Origin: Anisakis pegreffii
Taxonomy: Eukaryota > Nematoda > Chromadorea > Rhabditida > Anisakidae
Length of the DNA: 64,000 nucleotides
Reading direction: 5' to 3'
Assembly (NCBI GenBank): GCA_035041965.1
Contig: JAPYMA010000016.1
Location: 62,001 to 126,000 of the forward strand
Below the pieces are notes generated by a model. That model worked only from the letters and a program-made list of their open reading frames with translations. It made no database searches and was not told where the DNA came from. Shown here piece after piece: positions 11,688-24,800 of the stretch (within the stretch, counting starts at the first letter, position 1; each line of letters opens with the position of its first letter). Both the position numbers and the translations under genes were made by a program.

Positions 11688-14601
11688 TTGTTTGCTCTTA
11701 CTATCATTGTTATTGTTATCATCATTCTTATTGTAACGATTATCATCGCGATATTCCTTTTGATCATACACAAACGAATTTCATTTCCGGTTAAAACCTT
11801 CTCAAAATAGATTAATTAAGCAAAATCAACTTATTTTCAGCAAGCTCAGCAACCAAGGCGTCAACGACAGCAGTCGATTCAACAATTCCCATTTCAATAG
11901 CTCACCAAATATGACGAATCAATCGGATCGGTCTGAGAAAACGACTAAACAAAGTTACGATTGGTGTGATTCAATCGATTTACTGTTGTAAGCGGTTGTA
12001 AATGATAAAAGTGCAGATGGATCTCATTAATATGTTCATAAGGGTATCAATGAATTTTTAGATCTGGACGGCAATAATCAGGAATATAACGAATACAGCC
12101 CAAAGAAATCGGGTGTTGTATCATTTGAAGCTTCTAGTTACCTCACTGAGAAGCACAGTTCATTATAAAAGAATCAGTGGAAAAGAACTTAACAAATGAA
12201 CCAATTCATCGATGAAGCAATAAATGAGCAGTTATAAGGAAGAGATTAATAGTGATAACGAATAGACAAAACAGTAATGCTCAGTTAATAAATCAACCTT
12301 CATTGACAGTGTCTTTCAGAAGAAGTGGATGAAGACGACACGATATTTTGGGTATCAGTTGTTATCGCCGTCGGATTTATCGTCTTCAGCGGTGTGGCAT
12401 GAGCAGGCGGCTTACTCCTGGAGACGATTAGAATGATCCGAATGGACGAAAGGATGTGGATGAAGGTTTTTCGTTGCTGCTCTTGTTTGCTGTTACTGTC
12501 ATTGTTATTGTTATCATCATTCTTATCGTAGCGATTATCATCGCGATATTCCTTCTGATCATACACAAACGAATTTCATTTCAGGTTACAACCTTCTCAA
12601 AATAGATTAATTAAGCAAAATCAACTTATTTTCGGCAAGCTCAGCAACCAAGGCGTTAACGACAGCAGTCGATTCAACAATTCCCATTTCAACAGCTCAC
12701 CAAATATGACGAATCAGTCGGATCGGTCTGAGAAAACGACTAAACAAGGTTACGATTGGTGTAATTCAATTGATTTCCTGTTGTAAGCGGTTGTAAATGA
12801 TAAAAGTGCAGATAGATCTCATCAATATGTTCATAAGGGTATCAATGAATTTTTAGATCTGGACAGCAATAATCAGGAATATAACGAATACAGCCCAAAG
12901 AAATCGGGTGTTGTATCATTTGAAGCTTCTTGTTACCTCACTGAGAAGCTCAATTTTATTAAAAGAATCAGTGAAAAAGAACTTGGCGAATGAACCAATT
13001 CATCGACGAATGAGCAGTTATAAGGAAAAGATTAATAGTGATAACAAAGAGACAAAACAGTAATGCTCAGTTAATAAATCAACCTTCATTGACAGTGTCT
13101 TTCAGAAGAAGTGGATGAAGAAGACCCGATATTTTGGGTATCAGTTGTTATCGCCGTCGGATTTATCGTCTTCAGCGGTGTGGCATGAGCAGGCGGCTTA
13201 CTCCTGGAGACGATTAGAATGATCCGAATGGACGAAAGGATGTGGATGGAGGTTTTTCGTTGCTGCTGTTGTTTGCTCTTACTATCATTGTTATTGTTAT
13301 CATCATTCTTATTGTAACGATTATCATCGCGATATTCTTCTGATCATACGCAAATGAATGTCATCTCGTGTTACAATCTTTTCAAGATAGGTTAATTAAG
13401 CAAAATCAACTTATTTTCAGTAAGCTGAGGTTCGGGCGAGCATTTGATTAGATCGAATTCAAAGTTGTGAATGCAAACTCATTAATAGTGATAACAAATA
13501 GATAAAATAATAATGATCAAATAATAAATCAACCTTCATTAACAATATCTTTCAGAACTCGCCGAAGACGAAGACGATGATGTGAGCGACAATTGTTATC
13601 GTTGTCGCATTAATTGTCTTTAGCGTTGCGGCGTGGGCAACATGCTTACTGCATGAAACGATTACAGAGGATCGCAATTCATTTGAAGCTTCTACTTACC
13701 TCACTGAGAGGCATAGTTCATTGTAAAAAAAATGAGTCAAAAGAAATGCGATGTGGATGAAGGTTTTTCGTTGTTGTTCTTGTTTACTGTTGCTATCATT
13801 GTTATCTGTTATTATCATTCGTATTGTAACGGTTATCGTCACGATATTCTCTTTGATCATGCGCAAGCGAATTTCATTTCCGGTTACAATCCTCTCAAGA
13901 TAGATTATTTAAGCAAAATCAGTAAGCTGAGGTTCGGGCGATCATTAGGTCAGACCGAACTCAAAGTTGTGAATGCAAACTTAAGTTTATGCTTGAGTTA
14001 ATCGCATAACTGACCATCGCTATCTGTGGAACATTTCAAGAAGATGCTATTGCTTGAAAGAGCTTGTGAAAGGAATTATGAATCAAGACGACCCGTCTCG
14101 TTGCACCACACTAATTCTCACTAAACATCAATCACTCGAATTATATCCTTCAAAAATTCTACAAATATCCCATTTTGCGCATTGTTTTATTCGAGAATAA
14201 TTGAAATTATATGGAATTGTATTGCATAAATCATTGTGAACGTAACAGAATAAATTATGTATACATATGACGGTTATAAATAGAATAAAATAATTGGATT
14301 TTTGAGATATTTTCACTTGATTGATAATACTCTTATGAAGAAACGGTCATGAAATATTCACTAATAGAGTAATAACGCAATTCTCAAAATGATAAAAGCA
14401 ATAGTCCTATTACCGACCATCGTTGTGAATCAATAATTTTGATTCTGTCGATCGAAAAAAAAGAAGTAAAATTATTTCCTTTTTATGCGACCAGATGACA
14501 TTATTCCTTCAGCTGATCGGAAAACGTCTCTGAAGAGACCAGAAACCTTCATTAGTTTATGTGTTTCTAATAAAGCGTTTTGGAGTTCTGGTTGTTGATG
14601 A

Positions 14602-14632
14602 TAGTGTGGTGCGGGGACGGAAAAAAGTCAGG
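14602..14632 (-). mobile_element. Truncated end of the tim-13-intron MITE family
   Basis: tagtgtggtgcggggacgg plus the following A-rich agtc matches the reverse complement of the right end of the 4008-4134 element. No opposite end is found nearby, so only one terminus survives. Confidence 0.65.
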
Positions 14633-17578
14633 AATGGGAAAAGTTTTCTGTAACTGGGGAACCTGAGGAATTTGATGGTCTGAAAAACGACTGTTGCTGA
14701 GCAAAACTGAGGGTAGTGATAGTTTAATAAGGTGACCCTGATAATGGTTGGTTAATCTTTAACTCATCCTGATAAATGATTTCCATTATCCGAACGGGCG
14801 CAGGGTTCGACAGGTTCTGGCATAGGGAGATATGGAGACTGTGTGACCAATTGCTAATCTTGAGGAGAGCATTGTGGAGTGTTTTCGAGAATGTTCAATG
14901 CATGATTCGATGCAGCAAGTTCTCTTCAAATATACTGTGCTCTTTCTTTTCAGTAATCATATTGCTGTTTCCTTTCCAAATACATACGGAGAAGTATCGT
15001 TGTTGAGAAATGCTTCCTGTGCGATTTTCAGTTTTATTATATGCATGGTGCTGTTGCCGGGAAAAACAGTATGAGAATCAAAATTTTAGTCATTACTAAT
15101 TTATGAACAAAAATTCACCATAAAACTCCAGCAGATTGAATAAAAGCAAAATCTTTATCTAATTGTAAGTCAAACACTCGGATTGGACAAGTGTTGCAGT
15201 GAAATAGAAATCATTTCGTTCAGCACTTGAAAAGCTATGAGCTTTGCCACGGATTCAAGTTTTTTCAAGTCTAGATTTGAATGCAGGTTTAGAATCAAAA
15301 TAACAGGGGGACATGAACGTAAGTCCAGAAAGCTTTGGGAAGAGCTCAGCCTGAAGGTTTTACGTTTGAACCCAGTAATGAAATGTTGGATAGAATCGTT
15401 CGAAAGGGAACTTTTCATCTTAGAACTAACTCGAAATGATATCAGATCTCATAAACTGATTTGTGGTTAATCATGCAATCTTCACAGGACAGATGTGTCA
15501 TTTGAATGTTCCGATGGCTGACTCGTACACTGACATACTCATTTGCAAATCAAAACAAGACATTAATTAATTTCATTCACTTCGTGATATTTATCGTGCA
15601 TATAAAGATGCACACACATACAATCGTTCAGCACGTAACATTTATCATCATTCACTTATCACGCTATTCATCTCCACTATCATATTGCATAATGCGTGTT
15701 GATTAAGTCAGATTTATGCAGCTGTTTCCATGGAATATTTCATCGTACGAATATGATATAACAGTTCATGGATCTTCAACATTTAGAAGTGCTTGAACAT
15801 ATGAATCGAACCAGTCCAGTGATGCCGCAAAATTTCACCGAAATCGTGCATTTTTGTTTACAATAGCGAAATTTCTGTCATCTTGCTCATTTTTATATGC
15901 GTAATAATTCTGTCAAAGTCAATATCTTTCCTTTATCTCTCGCTACTTCTTGTTATTGTATCTGGATTAGAGCCCTCTCTGTTGCTAGTGTTAATCGCCT
16001 TAGTGACATTCCTGTAAATACTGGTGGTATAATTGTCAAAATTATTATCGCTGTTATTGTTAGTATCATTGTTACGATTGATATAATTATTACTGATGTC
16101 ACAATATTGTCATTGTTTATAATACATAGCGATTTGATCGCATCACTGTAAACGTCACGCTATTCGCTTTGTCACTAACGAATCCGAGTTCTTTGACATT
16201 AAGACCAATTAGATGCGCTAGAACGTTCTGTGCTGAGTTCTTTTATTCTGCACTTCATTGTCATATTCCACTCATCTTCATTTGCAATTGACTTTTAACT
16301 GAATGAATTCCAATTTGCGTTTCTCAATCTCCTCCATTCATATGCTCCCTTTTTGCGGTCATTTCTTGATATGAACATAATCAAGCAGAGAAATGTTTTA
16401 AAAAGGTAAACTATATTCTCACATCTAAACAAAACGCATGAACTCTTCATCAATATAACGTTTTTCATTCATCAATTCATTCGTTCATTCATTCGGATAT
16501 CAATTCGTTTCTGAAGACTCCAAATTAATTTCTGCGATTATACGTCGTACGAATTTGTTCCAGTAATTGGATTCGATTTGGTTGACGATTGATTCAAGGA
16601 GATTTCACTAACGTATTTGTGCAATGAAAATACTTGAAGTGACAGGTTCGTTTTCTTTGTGATCATTTTACTTCTTTATTCGAAGTCCATTTAGATTTTC
16701 ATTTTCCAGTGTCTAAGTTAGGCAGTCCATATATTGGATTTTTGAAAAATTAATGTGTCATGATTTTAAGACTCTTCTGTATGTCGCATCATATCGCCTC
16801 AGTCTATTTCTGATCTATCTTGAGGTGAAAACAACTTTAGTTGAGATGAAAACAACTTTAATCTTTCAACACATTGAATGGAGTTCAATTTCGAGTATAC
16901 TCATTTACCCGCAAAAAACAAAAACAAATTCTTAAATTTTTGCTTGAACTCCAAACTCTCATAAAACGCAACCTATTCATAAATTTTCTTGAACCGCTTC
17001 AAACGAATTGTGTATAACAAAAATCATTCATCAGGTATTCACTGTACGAGTTCTCGGCAAATACTCCTTACATATTTCTATTCTGAAGAACAATTTCCAA
17101 AATATTTTATCGTCTATGGCAGTTGTATTGCACACAAGACATTTATTTAGCGCATATTTCCATATGAATATTTATGAATGCGCATAAACATCATAAAAGT
17201 ACCAAAAAAAAATGTCGATATTTCTCTTTCTGTCCACTAAACTGTACTCAGATATCTGTTGCATATCACTGTGTATGAGTCATTATGAACCATTATCCAT
17301 TGTATATGAATCATATGAATGAATGCAATACTATAATCTGCATTCTTTTCACTTCGATCAGTTTATTCGACTGCGCTCAATGCGATTATACGATTTCAGT
17401 TCAGTTGACCCAAAATGAAAGTAATCAAATTGAAATTAAATCAATCCTCTTTGAACATCTCTAATAATCTGCTGATGATGTACATTCCACCATTCACCGT
17501 AAAACAAAACGATTTCAACAATTTACTCGTAAAACTTCGAAATATTTATAACAACACTACAGCTATAAACATTCAAAT

Positions 17579-17711
17579 ATCACTCGAATTTGTCAAATGC
17601 CTCTCAAGGTGAACCATTTGAAATGTGAGCGATATTGCTATAGTGAGTTGTTTCGTGAATGAATATATTATATGAGCTGTAGGTAAGTTGAATATCATTC
17701 ATGCCGAGAAA
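17579..17711 (+). repeat. Local direct repeat, copy 1
   Basis: Shares a 130-bp block with 18042-18175: atcactcgaatt, ctctcaaggtga, gagcgatattg, atgagct and the catg-cgaga end, in the same order and orientation. Noncoding; about 460 bp separates the starts, which suggests an old segmental duplication. Confidence 0.65.
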
Positions 17712-18041
17712 AGCATTCAATTGAGCAGAAAAATAATCAATTCATTTTTTGTGAATATACGAAGGAATCAAAAATTTTTACCAATTTCATTCGATCATAG
17801 TAATAAATTTCTCTTCACTTGTATTTGAATGTTCAAAATCAGATAAATCCACAAATTTGCAACCAGTCCTCCATCCCAATCCCCCTCTCCCTACCCCTTC
17901 CACCCTCGAAGTTGCCATCATTCCGTCTTCGAAATTCCAAAATGTGATCACGGCTTTAACGGTTCGTTGGGTGCTTAAGTAGACCCGGAATGTGAAAGTG
18001 TTGTCGATTGTTGAGCGCTGTTGCCAGCGTGAAGTATACTG

Positions 18042-18175
18042 ATCACTCGAATTCGCAAAATTGCTAAATACCTCTCAAGGTGAATCATTTAAAGTGAGAG
18101 CGATATTGGTTGTTTTACGAATGAACATATCATATGAGCTATTCTAAGTCGAATATTGTTCATGTCGAGAGAAAT
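18042..18175 (+). repeat. Local direct repeat, copy 2
   Basis: Diverged copy of 17579-17711 in direct orientation. No reading frame is conserved between the two, so the unit is unlikely to be an exon. Confidence 0.65.
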
Positions 18176-18760
18176 ACAAACAGGGATATGCAATGCAACA
18201 GAGAATATTCAATTGGAAGACAATATCCACTCGGTACAATAGAAATAACGTTGTAGTTATGCGGCACTATTGTGTTTGTTTAAGCGCATTCAAGCGAACA
18301 ATATTCCATCATCTTAGACAAACTGTTATGACCTTGCTAAAAGTGGTGACAATGATAATGCAAATAATATTAATAATAATAATGTATTTTACAAAATGAT
18401 ATATAATAATAAATTTGCTAATGTCTTTTAGAGAGAATGAATAAACATTAAAACGATGACATCAATTCAATGTGTCCGAGATAGGATGCGTTTGTGAGGC
18501 GTTTCTTCACACATTTTCGCTAAATGAATTACGTTTTATTTAATGAACTGACTGACTTATTTGAATCAAATTTTCCTTCATGTATTCAGTATAAATAGGT
18601 GATAGGAATTCCGATAGAGAAGGTGATTCAATAGGTGATTCAATCTGTTTCGAGTGATTTTGAAGAATTTGCTGATTTTGAGGCAATTATGCGTTTTGAA
18701 ATTTATGCTTTGAAATTCTTTGAACAGAATTCAAACAGTGCGTTTGGTTGAGAAAGAATA

Positions 18761-18777
18761 GACGGACGGACGGACGG
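18761..18777. repeat. GACG microsatellite
   Basis: Four tandem GACG units. Short and isolated within AT-rich DNA. Confidence 0.85.
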
Positions 18778-21700
18778 AATTTCGGTGTTGATTTTCTGGA
18801 TGTGAAAGGATATTGAAGGATTTTGAGAAATTTCGACGTTCTGCATTGACGCTTTATGAATCGATCCAATACTTTGGAATCGTTCACGAAAAAAAATCGT
18901 ATTTGTTGCAATTTCTTGAGAGACACATCGTCTAATTATTACAAACAGTCCGAGACTTATTGACTGAATGAAAAAGCGATTGAAGGATGGTAGTTGAATG
19001 TAACTAAATTTCAGCAATATGAATAATAATTCAAATGTTCAACAATTTTAATGACAATGATTTCATTCATTTTTCACACAAATTCCACAATTCATTCTTT
19101 CTTCTCATCGGTCATTATTTCAAGATTGTTACGAAGATTTCGAATTCTTCATTGACTCACTATCAGACTCATTAAACAATTTGCAGATGGACGCCTACTT
19201 AAACAGTGAATATTTTCGTTGCTTCGATAAAAATTGCACCATTTCAGTTATTTGTTCATATTCCACATTGTGTTTATAGTGAATTCATCGACTAGTCAAT
19301 TGCCCTATAATAATTGAAATATTATTTCCGATTATGGTCAAGACAACAACAATAATGCATCAATAGATTTCATTTAGAATGGCATGTTTTGAGATATTAA
19401 TATATTTTCGATAGTTACTGACCATGAGGATCATTCACAATGACCGTACTCTTGGATTTCTTCGAACTGTTTCATTCATCTTTCAAATGTCTCAAATTTA
19501 TTTCCGAATGATGTAAATGAATTTTCAGTTCAAAGCGCAAATTACATTTTCAATTACAAAGGCAATTGAATCATTGTTTCTTGTTAAATATTTGGGACAC
19601 ATAATCTCATTTCGGAAAAAAAATTTCAAATGCATTCGGAATTGTCACTGTGTTCAAGTGTAATGAATCTTGGTGAATGTGAGTGACGGAAATGAGTGGA
19701 TGATTAACGAAAAGGCGTTATGACTAATCGTCGATGCAGCAGCACATAGCAAACATTCTTGAGGCATTGTTATTTAACACAGCAGTCAAATGATTGCGCT
19801 CTCACGAGTCCGTCATACTCACTGGGATGATTGATTTGGGCACATGATCGTTTGCATATGAAAATTTACATGCTGAACATTCCATTGCACAGGTGGGTTG
19901 TTTCAATGTTGTGAAAGTGTGTTCTTTAAAATATTATTTATCAATTTCATTGCTTACAATCAAATTTCTCATGAGCACTAATCCTACAACGCTCATTTCT
20001 TTGCTTCATTCTTTCACAACACTCAATTATAGTTTAACACTTCAAATTTTTAAGACTCATTAAGACCGATGAATTTCTTCGTGAATTTCGATTCCACATT
20101 CATTTTCATTTGTGGTTTTTCATCGCTGACCCTTTTTCATTAGTATTGTTCACGTAAAAGTTCATAATTTGATAATAATCAGTAACAAGTGAAGGGATCA
20201 CTTTAAAATCAACCAAAATTATGATCAAATATCAGCAGTTGATTTTATAATGAATTGAAGTGAATTCCATAAAATGAATGTACTTCTGATGTGAAATATA
20301 CTGAACTGAACCATAATCGTATGAAGTGTCAAGGTTAAATAATGGCAACTGATGCTCGATACAATATTACATAATCGATGTTCAACGAGCGTGAAATCGA
20401 TCGATGATGATCATTTTTATTGTGATATGCAACTCTTAATCAAATATTCTGTCAATCGGTGTTGATCACATTTTATGATCAATTATTCCATTCGAATATA
20501 TCATCCGTCAACGATCCGATTGTGTTGCGCTCGTGCAGTTCTCATTATCACCTCATTATCTACTCATGGTCATTTCATTGTCTCATCGATAGTTTGGAAG
20601 CAATTTATTCGAAGTCTATTTGTTTTGCGTGTTTCTGAATCCCGCTGTCGAAATTCTTGCCTGAATTTAACAAGACAAAATCGAAGTATAATGAATGAAT
20701 GAAGAGTATCAATACGTGTGTGCATATAAACCAATATATGATGTTTCTCATGTTTGTTAGCTCGAAAAAATGGATGAAGCTTTTATCCTCTACAGTTATA
20801 TTCTGCTCGGAATCGTTCCTCTGCAAAGAATCTCTAAGGGATTTTGAGAAATTGGCATCGATCATGAGACTTACACCTATTATGGGAGTTATCTTTTGTT
20901 CAGCGAAAAATCTGGTCGCCAGCTGCTCAAATTGACCTTATTGTGTGCTATACGGCAATATCACGTTCTCAACAAGTACATTTTGACAAATCGAACTGCA
21001 TAAGTGCGCTATTTATCAAATCAATTTCATTTCATATTCATTTCTGATCTGATTCACTCTGCGAATGTATTTTAAAGCTGTTCGCTGAATTGCATATTAA
21101 TTTATTCAGAAGCACCGATATTTTTTGCGTCATATAATTGGCATTTGCTAATGGGATAATATTATTGCCCGCAATGAATCATGATTTCTGAGAACGCGAT
21201 AAAGTAATCAACAACCATTGGTTATCACTAAAATTGATGATGAGCAATCGTTCCCTTGATACGTATATGTCACTGGTTCAATCATTACTACTATGAGTGC
21301 ACAACTAATATCACTTCTTATCATATCAATGCGCTCATGTGACACTACGCATTCCGTTATCACTTTCAGCACCAACATTCAGCTTTTTGTTACTGATTTA
21401 TTGGTCGATTCATCATCTCGTTCCATTTTTGTCACTTCAGTTCATTGATTTTTTTTAGTCACTTGGTTCTTCAATTGCACTTTCAGTCACGTTCTGTTCA
21501 ATAAAACTATAAGTCTTCATTACACGAATATTTCATTTCACTGAAATTTTCTTTGAAAATATTCATTTTTTGTTTCACCTCGAAAGTTCATGGTTATTTA
21601 AACAATTTCGTTGAAATATTTACTTTATTTGACATTTCGAAATTTTTTTGAAATTTGATGGCAATTTGTTTTCTAAACATCGATTCGCAAAGTGGATTTC

Positions 21701-21856
21701 GACTTTGATTTACAAATTGAATTTAATTTCATTTCAAAACATTTTTAAACACTGTCATTGTGCAGTGATTACTGTATCATCGAATGTTTCAATACTTCGA
21801 AAATTTCACGCAGCTCATTTGTGAAGTAACGCTGAAATCAATCATATTCCTCTAAT

Positions 21857-21870
21857 CCCCCCCCCCCCCC
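21857..21870. repeat. Poly(C) run
   Basis: Fourteen consecutive C residues, a likely hotspot for length error in sequencing and assembly. No gene nearby. Confidence 0.9.
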
Positions 21871-24800
21871 ATCGTGCTGAAATCCTTCATAAGAGAGAAT
21901 TCTCCCCCATTTGAACGCATCTCTTCCAATATATATTCGAATGAAATTCACTTTAATTCGCTAATTCGTTGGAATTCTTTGTAAATTATCGATTCGTTTC
22001 AGTGATACCTGATAGAATCAGTACAATATCCGAATAGTGTTAGATGGAAACAAATTTGTGAGAGATAGAAAGAGTTTCATTGTTTTAACTGAATTAACTG
22101 AGTAAATGAGCGAATGAATAATGAATTGCGAATTGTTTCAGTGCACATTACTCTAACACAAAGCAAACGCAGCAACTAAACACACCAATAAAATTTATCT
22201 CCAACCAAATGAAAGATGTTATCTGGTTGTCCTCCATGCAAATCATCAACAAAATCTATTCATGTTCAGTCAGTCGCCACTTCCCATTCCCTCAAATTTC
22301 AGTGAATAATCACCAAACAATCAAAAAACATTCCATTTCGATTAATTTCTTCAACAAAAATTTATTCCTTTTCAGTTGAATAAATCAACTCTTCTTCATT
22401 ATTAACAATATAGTTCACGTATTTCTATTATAAATACTTGACTCATTTGACTCGTTCATTTCACTTCCATAACGCATACGACGTCCACACCTACTTCTAC
22501 TGATTCTCTGTTTTGTTCTTTTTGATAACAATGTTCTGAGTTGATTACTTTGAAGTTGACATAAAATATTCGACCCTTTTGCAATTATCATGCCCAGTCT
22601 AAGGCACTCGAACAAAATATTGAATATTTTGCTGGCAAAGTTTTTAAATGTTAACTACAGTAATTCAGCTCTATCTCAGGATCAGTCATATTTCCTACAC
22701 AACTAAAATTACCCACTCACTGGCCCAGCTCAATGAAATACAATAGCGGCTGTTCTTGTGGTAACATTTGAATAATTCACCAACATGTCCGTGGCTCTCC
22801 GGGATGAAGTATGGCCTGGACTGGAAACTGGAAATTGAGCTGAAGACGGTGTAGGTTTCGTTCCCAGGGGAATGACGGATTTTGTGGAGGAAAATGAACC
22901 TGCTTCTTGAGTTCTCTCTAGTAGCACTGGTGATGGAGAAGTGGTGAGTAATCGCTTCCAGTTTAGAGCCCATCAGCTCACTCGCATACGACTCATTATG
23001 ATTGGTTTGGTTGCATAATTGGAGGATAGTGAGAATGTCGATTGCGGAACATCGCTTTTTCGTTGTTGAAAAGATGGACAATTTTGAGATGTGAAAAAAC
23101 ACAAACTGGAAATAAGACTCATTGAATGCATTGGTTTATCTAATCTGAAAAATAATCCCTCCACTCGCAATATCCGCAGTTCTCATTCCATATTCTAGAT
23201 TATTCATTTGTGCTACGCACGTTTCATTGCACCTCTTCCCGTCTGCCGTTGATTTTCGTTTTTGAAAGCAAAATCATTTTGAAAAAAGTTGCTGATTTGC
23301 CAATTAAATTTTCGTTGGAATCAATTTTCATTGGGTACATTTGGCGAGATAATTAAAGGAGACCTCAATTCAATGGAATTAATGAAGTCTCAAACTTTTT
23401 TAAATTCTGCTTTTGGAAAACTTCCACCTCATTAATTTTAAGTTGAAATTTTGTGAAAAGACATTCATAAATTCAAATTTAGAAAATAAATCAAATGTGT
23501 GTAATAACTTGATATTACTCGAATAAGTTACCTTCCTCTTCTTCGTATTGTTACTAATCCTGTTGTTGATGAAGAAATCGGTGATACTAACAATATAAGA
23601 GAAAGAATAAAGTTTTCGTTGCAATTCAACAACGAAATTTGATATTTATCGATTGCAGCAATGAGATCTTCAACTAAAAAATCGTTTTCACAAATGCCAA
23701 TGATCAAAAATAGAGCAGTTTCGAAGCTATCACAAATATTATGAAAACTATAAAATATTATTATGAGGTCGATGCAAATACAACGATAAAATCGAATCAC
23801 TGTAATAAAATTATCATTGCATTTATGTAAGAAATCACATTAAATGATACTCCAAACAACTTGCAAGCATAGTTTCAGTATGAAAACGTTGTTAAAAAAT
23901 CCCTATCAAACTTGTGACATCATCTAATCGCCTTCATACAACTCACGGAGAGTGAATTGTAAACTGTTCAAAATGCATTGAACTGTGTTATTTTATGATA
24001 ATAATAATAACAGTAGTGATAAGAATAAAGTTTATTTGATGTCATTAGAAGCACGTTCGAATTGGCAGACACTTCAATTTACAATTACATTTTGATACAA
24101 TGCTATGTGCTAGCAACAAGCTTCTCTCCGGATTGACTCACACACACAACTTTTTATGTTTGACAAACTCGCTTATCTACTCATTTTCTTGTGCTGTTTT
24201 TCTCATTTCCTTTTTTCGATCGTCAAAAAACACGTCTTAACGATGTTGTGCTTGCTATATTCATTTAGCATTTCTCTGAATCATTTCAATATCCCACTCT
24301 TTTTAGCCAAATAATTCTGTTTATTCACTGTTTTTAGTTATGACTTTACCCTGAAAGTGCTTCCTTTGAATATTGTCACTTATTTTCATAAGTCTTCCTC
24401 TAGATTGTTATGTGAAGTACTAACTGAGTTTTTATCTGCAAAAATGCAAAATCGATGTGGTCAAAATCTCGCATCGTTTACTTTCAACTTGTGCATTTTT
24501 GCACTGTTGTGTAAAATTGGCCACAACCTAGAACCAATCACTCAATTAGCTTGACTGAGCGATTATCTCTATGATTGAATTACTCGTTTTCCCATCCGGC
24601 ACCCTAACTACCTACTCTTTTCTCATTTTGCTTACCAGCCCTCATCATGATGCATCCGACCAGGCCAGCAAAATGTTTCATTCGTTGACAACTGTCAGCA
24701 AACCCGCAAATATGCATTCATTATGATCAACAGCGATGTCATCGACGTTTCGGATGTTGGATGCCTTTTTCAGGACGGATTATATTAATGATGATCACTA

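Larger units (their letters stand above)
10806..13990 (+). repeat. Tandem array of a transmembrane/tail exon cassette (five units)
   Basis: The landmark tgacagtgtcttt-cag (variants taag and caatatctttcag) recurs at 10806, 11509, 12304, 13090 and 13540. Spacings are 703, 795, 786 and 450 bp. Units 2-4 are highly similar to each other; units 1 and 5 are diverged and unit 5 follows a shortened unit 4. Each unit contains an exon-like segment with a membrane-spanning stretch, then tail-like segments including a NMTNQSD block ending in a Ser-Ile-Asp motif, and a block ending TEKHSSL. Local duplication by unequal exchange is the simplest origin. Most units look decayed. Confidence 0.8.

Noticed and set aside
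13732..14001. Separate 89-codon gene at the end of the tandem array
   Set aside because: It lies within unit 5 of the array and corresponds to intronic or tail sequence of the other units.
18703..19017. Minus-strand 104-codon frame
   Set aside because: Length is within chance expectation; there is no domain and no linked exons.
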